NCBI GenBank assembly: GCA_001599815.1 | Contig: BCIA01000001.1 | Location: 4,902,934-4,966,933, forward strand | Origin: Furcasterigmium furcatum | Taxonomy: Eukaryota; Ascomycota; Sordariomycetes; Glomerellales; Plectosphaerellaceae | Direction of reading: 5' to 3' | DNA length: 64,000 nt | Shown: positions 1 to 10,652 of the stretch, piece after piece | Layout: each line of letters starts with the position of its first letter | How positions within the stretch are numbered: position 1 is the stretch's first letter | Translations under genes and position numbers: made by a program | Notes under the pieces: model-generated | Databases searched by the model: none | Seen by the model: only the letters and a program-made list of their open reading frames with translations | What the model was told of the DNA's origin: nothing

Positions 1-198
1 CTCCACCCTTGGTACGCGAGAACCGCTCAATGAGTGGCGTGGGCACGATCTCGTGGTCTCTGCTGCCCCTCTCGACCTGGAAGAAAAGATCAGTCGCAAG
101 ATCCTGCCGGATGGAGGGGTAAATCAGGATCTTACCGCACTGAGGACATTCCAGTCCTCAGAGGTGAGATGGCGCATGGCCCGGGAATCTAACTTCAT
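1..198 (-). CDS. RIO2: RIO2-type atypical protein kinase, N-terminal part (partial)
   Basis: Rio2 is a cytoplasmic atypical kinase/ATPase that acts late in 40S ribosomal subunit maturation. The first exon (198 down to 136) encodes 21 residues beginning MKLDSRAMRHLTSEDW, the start of the Rio2 winged-helix domain. A 59-nt intron (135 to 77, GTAAGA...CCAG) follows, and the second exon (76 to 1) continues VERGSRDHEIVPTPLIERF, matching the Rio2 family pattern of 'NHEIVP..LI'. The start is the only ATG that gives this family N terminus. The gene runs off the left edge of the window, so the kinase domain is not visible. A doubled GATAAG element sits about 140 bp upstream of the start codon. The identification rests on about 45 residues but the match is specific. 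Confidence 0.85.
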
Positions 199-931
199 GA
201 TGGCTGCTTTGTGATCGTAGCAGTTTTGGGCGAAAAGGCTTCAAGGTGTTGATGTTCTCATTGATCTCTGGTAATTGTCGTTTTCGATCTCGACTGCTCT
301 TGAGCGTCACACAAAAAGTTGAGGTGGGGTGAGTATTGATAAGATAAGACTTTGTCGGATTAGTCAGCAGCCAAAAGTGAAGTCAGTCACATGATCTCAA
401 GGCTCGAGTCATCAAGGTTCCAGACACCTCAGTCATTTATTTGAGGTTATGAGAAAGCTGAAGTGAGAATTAATTGAGAAGTTGTTATGAATATGAGGCC
501 CGGGAGTCAAGATAGAGAGGGTTGAGGGCCCTGGGTTCGGTCACACGGGCTGTGTTCGTATACGCCAACTTGGGAGGCGAGCCAGACTTGGGCTTTCGCA
601 TCTTTGCACTCACACTGTTTACGCGTGTTCTAATTTTATTATAACACGATACCCATTCATGGCCTATTAGTTGTGTACATCCATGGATGTGTTAAACCCG
701 TCGGTTAAAGTTGACAAGGCTATGTACGCTCTTTAGGTATGTGACTATGTCACCAGCGGCCTCCTTGCTTATGATTATATCGAGAGTGCGAGAATTTTCG
801 CCAAGAAACTCCGAGAATTTATTGAAATAATCGGACTGAACAACTCTACCTGACTATGCTGAGAGCTCTGCTGGATTGACGACCACCAAGAACCCGAAAC
901 TTTGAGACTAAGAGTCCTCTGCACAGGTTGC
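199..931. other. Intergenic region between RIO2 start and sugar transporter stop
   Basis: No coding sequence was seen. The stretch holds the RIO2 promoter at its left side, with GATAAGATAAGA at 338-349, and the 3' flank of the transporter gene at its right side. A region around 610-660 is AT-rich compared with its surroundings. Confidence 0.6.
338..349 (+). promoter_or_regulatory. Doubled GATAAG element upstream of RIO2
   Basis: The word GATAAGATAAGA is read directly, about 140 bp upstream of the RIO2 start codon. It fits a fungal GATA-factor site. It also resembles the CGATAAGA words upstream of DBP10 and CEF1 in this window. Its function is inferred only. Confidence 0.35.
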
Positions 932-2894
932 CTAAGCACCATCCACGGTCTTGACACCAACACCAGTCGCAACGACTACCTGGTTGATGCGCTTGCTCCT
1001 CTTGACGGGCTTGGGGTCGTTGAAAATCTCCTCGATCTCCTCGATAGAGCGTCCCTTGGTCTCGACCCTGGGAATTGTTAGAAAAGGTCCTAGGAGGGTG
1101 GCTTGGCGGGAAAGGGAGGACGCACATCACGAAGTGCATCAAACCGTAGTGCACGAAGTGCAGAACCAGGAAAATGGTGTATGCGCGCCAGCCAATGTCC
1201 TTCAGCGCAATGGGCGTTGCGTAAAGATTGACAAAGCTGAAAATAGCTCCCACAAACTTATCGAAAGCGATTCCGCGTGCCCTTGGCCAGAGTTAGCAAA
1301 CAAACCCTACAATCTAGGTAGAAGGAAGGGAGGTAAGTCACGCACCTGATGTCGTTGCTGAGGATCTCCGCCGGATACAGGGCCTGAAGCGGGGTGATGC
1401 AGAAGGAGGAGACGATGCCGTAGAGGAAGAGCATGCCGATGAAGGCGTAGCCGGCAGAAGCGTCAATTCGGCCGTTGGACAGTGCGGCCAGGACGTTGAT
1501 GGGGATGTAGACCAGACCAGTGACGAAAATACCCGTGAGCATCAGAGGGCGTCGACCCCAGTTGTCAACAAAGAAGGCACCGACAATTCCGCCGCAGAAG
1601 CTGAAGACGTTGTTCAATGCGTTCATGAGGAGCTGCTGCTTCGAATCGGTGATTCCCACGGTCTCGAGAATACTCGGGAGGTAGTACGAAATGACAGCGC
1701 CGCCGGCTAATCCTCTTGTAAGCATATAGGTGGGTATCAAAGGCAGAGATCTCACTTACTGAACTGGGAGAACACCACGATGAGGAAGAGGATGTACATT
1801 CTGTACAGATTGGGGCGGGTTGACAAGAGGATCTTGTAGTTGTACCATTTCGAGGTGTTGTGTTCCTCGCCATACTCGATGGACTGCTTGATCTCTTCGC
1901 ACTCGAGCTTGACGAGGGCGGAGTCCGGGTTTCCGTTTCCGTGGTACTTGATCAGGATCGCGCGGGCCTTGTCGACCTGGCCCTTCTGCCAGAGCCAGCG
2001 GGGGCTCTCCGGGATCAAGATGTAGACCGTGCAGAGGATGAAGGCGGCGGGGATGCCTTGGATGATGTAAGGGACGCGCCACGCCCAGTTGCCGGAGATT
2101 TCAGCGGTGCCGTAGCAGGTCCAGCTGGCAGCTGCATGGTGACAACGTGTCAGCGAGGTCTGAATGCCGGCGAATATCTATGCGGCATAAAGGGCGGGCA
2201 CATGTGACTTACTCATAGATCCAATGTACCATCCCAGGACGTTGTAAAGACCACCGGCCAGACCTCGCCAGGTCGGATAGGCCATCTCGACGATGAAAGT
2301 GGGAGCAGCCGTGGTGCACATGGGAACGCCGATACCTGTGATAAAGCGGCCTGCAATGAAGGCAGCAAGGGGGTTGGATGTTGCCTGAACAACCGAGCCG
2401 ATGATGATGAAGACAGATCCCACGGCCATGCCGCCCCTGCGTCCGAGGAGATCAATAACAAAGCCGGTGAGGAAACTGCCGACGATCTGGCCAGCGGTGT
2501 AAATGGCCATGACAAGCCCAAGCTGCGAGCCGACCTTTCCGACCTTGAAGTGGTCGTGCCACTGGTCCATGGCGTTGATCGAGCTCATGACCGAGCCATC
2601 GTAGCCATTCATGACGCCGTCTGTGTGCCAGGGTCAGTTTCTGTCGACCGGTTCACAAGAGGGACGGGTCTGGGTACTCAGAGTGGCAAAGATCATGAAC
2701 GAGAAGAGCATAATCTGCGATTTCGACCGGTAGTTTGGCTTGTCTTTAGCAAGGGCATCGGTCAGCTCGATCGACTGCACCTTGACCTCCTTGGCGTCGC
2801 TGCCAACGAGGTCGGGGGCATTGTTGGTCGTGATGACATCCTGGGGGGGCCTCTCGGTGTTGGCCGAGATTTCGGCGGTCTCCTTGGAACCCAT
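932..2894 (-). CDS. MFS sugar transporter (SP family, lactose-permease/hexose-transporter-like)
   Basis: Proton-coupled uptake of a sugar or small glycoside across the plasma membrane is the expected role. Six exons join in frame: 2894-2678, 2620-2213, 2131-1760, 1712-1346, 1281-1126 and 1067-932, giving 551 residues, the usual size for fungal sugar porters. The introns are 57, 81, 47, 64 and 58 nt. Sugar-porter hallmarks are visible: NGYDGS after the first helix, DLLGRRGG in loop 2-3, PESPRWLWQKG after helix 6, NWGRRPLM in loop 8-9 and ETKGRSIEEIEEIF at the C terminus, where the family's usual PETKGR reads VETKGR. It is transcribed divergently from the GH127 gene at 4424, which suggests a shared substrate. 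The exact sugar cannot be read from sequence. The family is very secure. Confidence 0.9.
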
Positions 2895-4423
2895 GGTCAG
2901 GCGCTGATGATGGGATGACTCTGGCGTGGGAGAGTGGTGTGTCGAAGGATTGGACTTGAGAAGTGAGCCTCAACGAAGATGTGCCGCTGGGTCTGATGGC
3001 ATGAGAGACACGATCCTCCCAGCAGACCAACTCGGAGGGCTGGAATGGTCTATATATAGTCTACTGGTCGGCCTTATGGGAAGCCGAAGCGTCTCTGGGG
3101 TTTGATCAGTCGATGGGATGGTGGGAGGGTCTTGGCCCGAGATGGACGGAGTCAGGTCGGGTCGATGCGGCAGAATCTTCCAACTCCCGTGCAGGACCCG
3201 CCTTGGAAAGGGTCAGATTTTCGGGGAGACTACTTACATGGTTGATGCATGCTTTAGCTTCTCATTGGACCGTATACCGGATGGAATGAGGTGAGGTGCT
3301 GGTGGTGGGAGGGGGAGACGCGGGGACGATGTGGGTTATCCGGGGGGGGATGGAGTGAACGCCAGGGGGGATGGAGTCAACCTGGACGGGGCTCCGGTGA
3401 GCGCCAAGGTGATGCCTGACTGGACGGCAGGCATCGTACTTGTTCATGAGTCTCAAAAGTTCCTAGCCGGTGCTGCTAGCAGTGGTGCGAGGTGGTCACA
3501 GGGGGTGCCGGAGAATCGGAGAAAGTGTGGCGGGGGTCGGCAAGACTGGCACCCAGACTGGTGGGACATTGCCTTGGCCTCGTTCCGATCCATCCCATGA
3601 ACCGTCGGGTGAACGAAGCTGCAAGCAACAGGCAGGGCTCGGTTCGTCTCGTCTGCAGGCTGGGTGCTTCCCCCCCCTCATCATCAAGGGTTCTCGCCCA
3701 TGCGTGGCGCGAACCTGGTGATGCCCCTCGTCCGACTAAGACCGGCATTCCTTGCGGCGTTCGCGGAGAACCATTCGTCGAGCCCACGGCGGAAAACTAG
3801 ACGGAAATATGACATGCCGTGTCGCTAAACCCTTACCGACCACTTGCGGCTCAGGATAGCCAAGGTCCGCGCGGAGCTCCACGGCCACGGCGCATGACAT
3901 GCCGGCCCTTCTCGCAGATCTAGACCAAAGCCGGTTCGAGGCTCAGACGCTTGTTGGCAGATGGCAGCACGCAGCAGAACCGGTTTGGGGCGTGGGATTT
4001 TATATGTCCGCGTCTAGTATTTACGTACGAGGGGAGGCTTGCATGATCCGGGCCGAGTCCAGTCCTTCGTCTATCCTGCATAAACAATCTTCCGCCTCAT
4101 GAACTGGCCTGCGATGGGGACTTGAGCGTCTAAGAGCAGAGCGAATGAAGGTCTTGGAACAACGCCATTCGCCGCGGCAGCTGACTTGTGCGCGACGATT
4201 CTCATTGGAGCGCTTCAGGTGCATCGGAGCACCCTGGGTATTTAGGGAGGCTGGTCTTGAAGGCATCTTGGGCACACTGAAGGGAGTGAGTGAAATCGCA
4301 ACTACCTTAGTCGGCCGTGTAGTATTCGAATGTCTACGTGTCGAACCATCTCAGCCCATTCCAGAGTCTCTCACTGAACACCCTCCTTCTTCACTGTCCT
4401 CTCCCTGCCGAGGCTTCACAGTC
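2895..4423. promoter_or_regulatory. Shared divergent promoter region of sugar transporter and GH127 gene
   Basis: This 1.5 kb stretch separates two divergently transcribed carbohydrate genes and has no supportable coding sequence of its own; the overlapping ORFs at 3260-3800 have no family similarity. A TATA-like word lies close to the transporter start, and another TATA-like stretch (TTTTATATG near 3990) lies on the GH127 side. G-rich runs occur around 3340-3375. Co-regulation by a sugar-responsive regulator is inferred from the arrangement only. Confidence 0.6.
3051..3058 (-). promoter_or_regulatory. TATA box of the sugar transporter
   Basis: The palindromic word TATATATA lies 157 bp upstream of the transporter start codon, a reasonable distance for a fungal TATA box with a short leader. 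A strong TATA box suits an inducible gene. The transcription start was not observed. Confidence 0.5.
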
Positions 4424-6380
4424 ATGGAAATCCCAACCCGCAACGTCGACATCACGTCGCCCTTCTGGTCCCATGTCCGGAACAGCGCACGAACCAAGAC
4501 TATCCCGGCACTCATCCAGGCTCAGAAGGAGTCTGGCCACTGGGACTGTCTCAAATGGAAAGAAGGCCACGTGCCCCGCCCTCATGTAAGTCGGAACGAC
4601 AGCCTCTCACTCTCATACCATGGGTCGGCTCATGTGTTCCGAGTTCCCGCTGACGTTGAGATTGAAGCCCTTCTGGGACAGCGATGTCTACAAGACCACC
4701 GAGGCAGCTTGCTACTATTTAATGCAACATCCCGATGAGACCATGATGGCTGCCGTCGAGGAGGCCGTCGATAACATCCGGGGAGCCCAGCACCCCGACG
4801 GCTACATCAATTCTTACTACACCGTTCGCGGCATCAAGGACAGGTGGACCAACCTGCGTGACGACCATGAGCTGTACTGCATCGGCCACCTGATCGAGGC
4901 CTGCGTTGCTTACGAGACCTTGACTGGCAGCGGCCGTCTGCTGGAGCCCGTCATGAAGGTGGTGCAGCATATTGACTCGGTCTTCGGGTCAGAGCCTGGC
5001 AAGAAGCGCGGCTACCCTGGCCACGAAGAAATCGAGATCGGCCTGCTCAGGCTCTACGAGATGACCAAGGAACCTCTCCTCTTGAAGGTCGCCCAGTATT
5101 TCCTCCTAGAGAGGGGCACTAGAGACGACAAGGACGAGATCTACTTCGACAAGGAGGCGTGGGCTCGGGGCAACGATCCTCGCGACTACAACAGCTTCGA
5201 GATGAGGCCGACCTATCGGAGGCCCAGAGACTACGCATACCACCAGGCCGATTGCAAGCTGGTTGACGCGACAGAGATCGTTGGCCACTCCGTGCGAGCC
5301 ATGTACTACTTGACGGCCGCGACAGATCTCTTCCGCCTGACGGGCAACGCGGACATCAAGGCTGCCCTCGACAGGCTGTGGAGAGACATGGTGGACAAGA
5401 AGATGTATATCACGGGCGGACTCGGCTCGGTCAAACAGTGGGAGGGCTTTGGCCATCCGTATGTCCTGGGAGACACCGAGGAGGGCGGATGCTGCTACGC
5501 CGAGACGTGTGCGACCTTCGGCCTTATCGTGTGGTGCCAGCGCATGCTACGCCTCGAGCTGAAATCTGAGTACGCGGACGTCATGGAGGTCGGCCTTTAC
5601 AATGGCTTCCTCGGCGCAGTCGGTCTCGAGGGCGAGTCCTTCTACTACGAGAACCCGCTCAGAACGTTCACCGGACACCCCAAGGAGAGGAGCAGATGGT
5701 TCGAGGTCGCATGCTGCCCTCCCAACGTCGCAAAGCTCCTCGGTAACCTGGGACCATACATCTGGTCGATCAAGGATGATCGTGTTGCCGTCCACCTCTA
5801 CATCGCGAGCACCCTTCGCGTCCCCGGAACAGATGCCGTTGTCACCATGAAGACGAAGGCGCCGTGGTCAGGGGAGGTGGAAGTCAGCTGGACAGGCACC
5901 GTGGCCCTGGCCCTGCGCATCCCTGGGTGGGCAGAGTCCTACCAAGTGAGCGTGGAGGGTGGCCAAGTCAAGGACGGCTATCTCCATCTCCCGGAGAGCA
6001 CCAATGGGAAGGTTGAGATCGTCTTTGGCATCCACGCCCGCGCGATGTATGCCAACCCAAAGGCCGGAAAGAACGAGGTCTGCATCATGCGGGGACCGAT
6101 TGTCTACTGCGCCGAGGACGTTGACAACGATATCGACATTGACAATTTCACTGTCGTGTCTGGGCCAATCAGGGACGGAAAGCCGTTCAAGATCGAGGGC
6201 GACGAGGTCTTGCCGGTCATCGCCCGGGGTAGGGAGCTCAAGTGCGCCGACTCATCCAGGCTTTACGACAGCAAGCCGTGGGTGGAGGGCGAGGAGAAGG
6301 ACTTGATCTTCATTCCGTACTATGCTAGGGCGAATCGAGGAGGCAACGGAGGCATGCGAGTCTGGTGTTTCCGGGGATGA
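4424..6380 (+). CDS. GH127 family glycoside hydrolase (beta-L-arabinofuranosidase-like, DUF1680)
   Basis: Family GH127 enzymes remove beta-L-arabinofuranosyl residues from plant arabino-oligosaccharides using a cysteine nucleophile held by zinc. Exon 1 is 4424-4585 and exon 2 is 4668-6380, joined over an 82-nt intron to give 624 residues, close to family length. The splice restores the conserved start of the barrel, PRPH followed by PFWDSDVYK. All zinc-site residues of the characterised bacterial enzyme HypBA1 have counterparts here: E333 and C335 (YAETCATFG) and C403/C404 (EVACCPPN). E313 (WEGFG) is the likely acid/base residue. There is no signal peptide, so the enzyme should act in the cytosol on imported substrate, which fits the divergent sugar transporter. 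Few fungal members are characterised, so the exact specificity is inferred. Confidence 0.9.
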
Positions 6381-6819
6381 TTTGATTGATCGTAGGTGGT
6401 TAACAAAAGGACGGAGAATGGAAAGGGAAATCAAAAGAATGGGAGAGACGATGAGACTCCACTGAATACCTGGATGAAGTGATCAGGGATGCGCTTAAGA
6501 GTGCTTAATAATATGCATCTATCAGAGGCTGATTGTGGAGCCCAAACGTGAGGCTGCTGGCCACCCAACCAATGCCCCTGCTCCCCAGGCAGCGGCTGCA
6601 CACGAACATCTCGAGTAGCTTGCTTTGGAAGCTCCATCAACTTCCATCTACCACTTTCCCACCGCGTCACCAAACAGCATCTCCCCCAACGTCAAACATC
6701 GCATCCTCGGCCTACCCTGCGCGGAACATTCGGCGCGTCTAATTGCAACCATTGGTTTATTTTTTTCCGACGCTTGATCTCGAACCGAGCCGATCAACAG
6801 ACTCGAAACAACCGTCAAG
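6381..6819 (+). other. Intergenic region between GH127 and RPN1
   Basis: The stretch holds the GH127 3' flank and the RPN1 promoter and leader. A T-rich run (around 6759-6768) lies about 50 bp before the RPN1 start. No gene was seen. Confidence 0.6.
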
Positions 6820-9684
6820 ATGGCGCAGGACAGCGACATGCCGACGTCTGCCGACAAGGGCAAGGGCAAGGCTGTCGATGATCCTAAGCAGGAGAAGAGC
6901 CTCGTTAACGGAAAGAAGGAAGACGAGAAGATTGTCGACTGTAGGTGATGCTGGTCTCGTTGCGCGGGGCAAATTTGACTGACGCCGTCCGCAGCCGCGG
7001 AGGAGCTGAGTGAGGAGGACCAGCAGCTCAAGAGCGAGCTGGATATGATCGTTGAGCGACTGACGGTTTGTACTCGCTTCATCTTGCGAGAGGGACCCCC
7101 GGCTTACTTTCGATGACAGGAATCCGATGCGTCTCTCTACAAGCCCGCCCTGGAGGCCATGAAGACTTCTATCAAGACCTCCACCTCCTCCATGACGGCC
7201 GTCCCGAAGCCCCTCAAGTTCCTCCGACCACACTACGAGACTCTGACAAAGCTGTACGAGACCTGGTCCGACGGCGAAGACAAGACCTCTCTCGCCGACG
7301 TGCTGTCCGTGATCGGCATGACCTTCTCCGACGAGGAGAGGCAGGACACCCTCAAGTACCGGCTGCTTGCTCCGACATCAGACATCGGGTCGTGGGGCCA
7401 CGAATACGTGCGCCACCTGGCCCTGGAGATCGGCGAGGTCTACGGCAAGCGGATAAACGCTGCCGAGGAAGACACCAAGGACCTGGTCGACCTTGCTCTG
7501 GTTCTCGTCCCGCTCTTCCTGAAGAGCAACGCCGAGGCTGATGCCGTCGATCTGTTGAGCGAGCTCGAGATCATCGACCAGCTCCCGACATATCTCGACG
7601 AGAACACCTACGGCCGAGTCTGCCTCTACATGGTCAGCATGGTCAACCTGCTGACCTACCCCGACAACGAGCACTTCCTCAGGACCGCACACGACATCTA
7701 CATGACCTACAAGCAGTACACCCAGGCCATGGTACTGGCGATCAGGCTTAACGACGTTGATCTCATCAAGGCCGACTTCGACAAGGCGGAGGACCCGGCT
7801 CTGAAGAAGCAGCTCGCCTTCTTGGTGGCCCGCCAGCGCATCTCCCTGGATCTCCCCGAGGAGCTTGCCGAGGACCAGGAGCTTCAGGACTCGCTCTCCA
7901 ACGTGAAGCTCTCGGAACACTTCAAGTCTCTCGCCAAGGAGCTCAACATCCTGGAGCCCAAGACCACCGAGGACATCTACAAGAGCCACCTCGAGAGCAG
8001 CCGCGTCGCTGGCATGACCAACCTCGATTCTGCTCGGCACAACCTGGCCGCTGCCATCGTCAATGCCTTCGTCAACGCCGGCTATAGTAACGACAAGATG
8101 ATGCTTGTTGACCAGGATAAGGAGAGCTGGGTGTGGAAGACCAAGGGCGACGGCATGATGTCGACCGTGGCCTCCATCGGCACGCTGGTCCAGTGGGACG
8201 TCGAGAACGGTCTGGATAAGGTTGATAAGTACACGTACGCCCAGGAGCCCGAGATTGCGGCCGGCGCCATGCTCGCCATCGGTATCATGAACGCGGGCGT
8301 GCGACTCGACTCCGACCCTGCATTTGCTCTCCTGAGTGATCCGGAAAAGCTGGCCTCCCCGGCCCACCCCCTGGTTACCACTGCCTCTCTCATGGGTCTC
8401 GGTCTCTCCTACGCCGGCTCGAACAAGCCAGAGCTTCTCGAGACACTCCTGCCCATCATTACCGATAACACAGTTGAGATGCGCATCTCGGCCATGGCGG
8501 CCCTCTCGGCGGGTCTGGCATTCGTGGGTTCCTCGAACCCCGAAGTCAGCGAGGCCATCGTGACTACGCTGCTTGACGATGAGCGCAAGTCGCAGCTGAC
8601 CTCGAAGTGGACTCGGTTCTTGGCTCTCGGCCTGGGCCTGCTGTACTTTGGCCGCCAGGAGGAGGTGGACGTCATCCTTGAGACGCTCAAGGCCGTCGAC
8701 CACCCCATGTCGAAGCCAACTGCCGTGCTGGCCGAGATCTGCGCATGGGCCGGCACGGGCGCCGTGCTCAAGATCCAGGAGCTTCTACACATCTGCAACG
8801 AGCACATGGAGGAGTCTGAGGAGAAGAAGGGCGACGAGCTCCTGCAGGCTTATGCCGTGCTGGGTATTGCGCTGGTGGCGATGGGTGAGGATGTCGGGCA
8901 GGAGATGGTGCTGAGGCACTTCGGCCATCTGATGCACTACGGCGAAGCCAACATCAGGAGGGCCGTTCCTCTTGCCATGGGTCTCATCAGCCCCAGCAAC
9001 CCCCAGATGAAGGTCTACGATACACTCTCGAGATACAGCCACGACAATGACAACGACGTCGCGATCAACGCCATTTTCGCCATGGGTCTTCTGGGCGCCG
9101 GCACGAACAACGCCAGGCTGGCTCAGCTTCTGCGCCAGCTGGCGAGCTTCTACCACCGCGACCAGGAGTCGCTCTTCATGGTTCGCATCGCCCAAGGCCT
9201 GCTGCACATGGGCAAGGGCACTATGTCCGTCAATCCCTTCCACACCGACAGGCAGGTGCTCTCTCGGGTATCCGCTGCCGGTCTGCTCACGGTGCTTGTT
9301 GCGATGATCGACGCCAAGCAGTTCATCACAGGTGACTCGCACTACCTGCTCTACTTCCTCGTCACGGCCATGCATCCCCGTTTCCTGGTCACCCTGGACG
9401 AGAACCTGAAGCCCCTCAAGGTCAATGTGCGTGTTGGCCAGGCAGTGGACGTCGTCGGCCAGGCAGGCCGGCCCAAGACCATCACGGGATGGCAGACGCA
9501 GAGCACGCCGGTGCTGCTGGCCTACGGCGAGCGTGCGGAGCTTGAGGATGAGGAGTACATCAGCTTAAACGGCACCCTGGAGGGGCTCGTCATTCTGAAG
9601 AAGGTATGCTGCCCCTGCAACCCCGGACTCGCGCACGATGCTAACTCGCACGGATAGAACCCCGACTGGGAAGAGAGCAAATAG
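6820..9684 (+). CDS. RPN1: 26S proteasome regulatory particle base subunit RPN1 (PSMD2)
   Basis: Rpn1 is the large non-ATPase scaffold of the proteasome 19S base; it binds ubiquitin-like shuttle proteins and Ubp6. Four exons (6820-6940, 6995-7065, 7120-9603, 9658-9684) give 900 residues, the family's usual length. The introns are short (54 nt each) and the last exon encodes only eight residues plus the stop. The charged N-terminal region leads into an alpha-helical body followed by proteasome/cyclosome repeats, visible as recurring Gly/Ala-rich helical pairs such as 'TASLMGLGLSYAG', 'RFLALGLGLLYFG' and 'NAIFAMGLLGAG' (roughly residues 440-720). The C-terminal segment with 'NVRVGQAVDVVGQ' is also family-typical. 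The start at 6820 is the first ATG in frame and gives the expected acidic-basic leader. Confidence 0.96.
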
Positions 9685-10652
9685 ACGAGCTCAGAATTGA
9701 CCTGAGGTTTGGAAGGTCCTCGTGCCTTTGGCCGGTTGGCAGGCATAATGGATCGGGTGGGCTGGAAATCGATGCTCGTCCCAGGAAATAAGGTGAAGGG
9801 GCGTTGCGCTGTATCATAACTGCCTTATGCTGTAGCAGTAGGCCGCTCTCTATACGGGAGCGCCATCTGGGAAAGACAATTCATCACGATAGACGTTACC
9901 TGGAGGGATTGGCGATTGACGAGCTGCTTGATGCGTGGGCGGGCGATCCTCGCCACCACCCAGGCCGGCAGGTTGATCGTGTGACTGACACACGGAAACC
10001 AGCAGAGACGGCAAGCAGGGGTGAGTTGTGAGTCAAAGAGCTAAACAAGCCGGGAGGTCGAGCTAACAAGCAAATCCGGTCCTGGGGGGTGGCCGCGTCC
10101 GTAGCCTTTAACGGCAAAGCCCGGTGGGTATTTATGATGACGGGAGATCAAGAACCACTTTACTTTTCGAGTTCCCCGAAGTTCGCGCCGGAGCTCACCC
10201 TATTTCCCGGCCAACTTCATCTCGTCGTCTGCACGTATTTCGACTCTTCTTCTTTGTTGAAGCTTCAGACGACATCTCGAGACCTGACCTACACTGCCGG
10301 CTGAGAATACCACGGTCCTTTTTATATAACTCGTCCCGAGTCTCTTGTCGTCCATTGAACTCCTGCGACGCCTTGACGAGCGCCCTACGGGTCTTGGCGC
10401 TTGTCGAGCTTCGTCGCCACTCGGTGATCCGCGGCACTGGAGTAATTTCTTTTTGCGATTGCCCGCCAACCTCCTCGATGAGCTGAGGCAGAGGTGTTCG
10501 AAAGCTGTCAGACGTTTCACGGAGGACTGAACTGAATACATCAACCCCGCTGCCACATCAGCTGGCTTTCACATCCCTCACATCCCTTCTAACGGACGCC
10601 CGCGCTCTCACCGAAAGTGGGCGAAAGACAACCTGTCTCGGACGGATTCAAC
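9685..10652. other. Intergenic region between RPN1 and MATE transporter
   Basis: Nearly 1 kb holds the RPN1 3' flank and the MATE promoter and leader. A TATATAA word near 10323 is a possible TATA box about 330 bp upstream of the MATE start. No gene was seen. Confidence 0.55.

Noticed and set aside
7378..8703. 441-codon open frame on the minus strand opposite RPN1
   Set aside because: It mirrors the codon-biased GC-rich RPN1 exon; its translation shows only shadow composition (rich in V, L, G, H, E) and no family.
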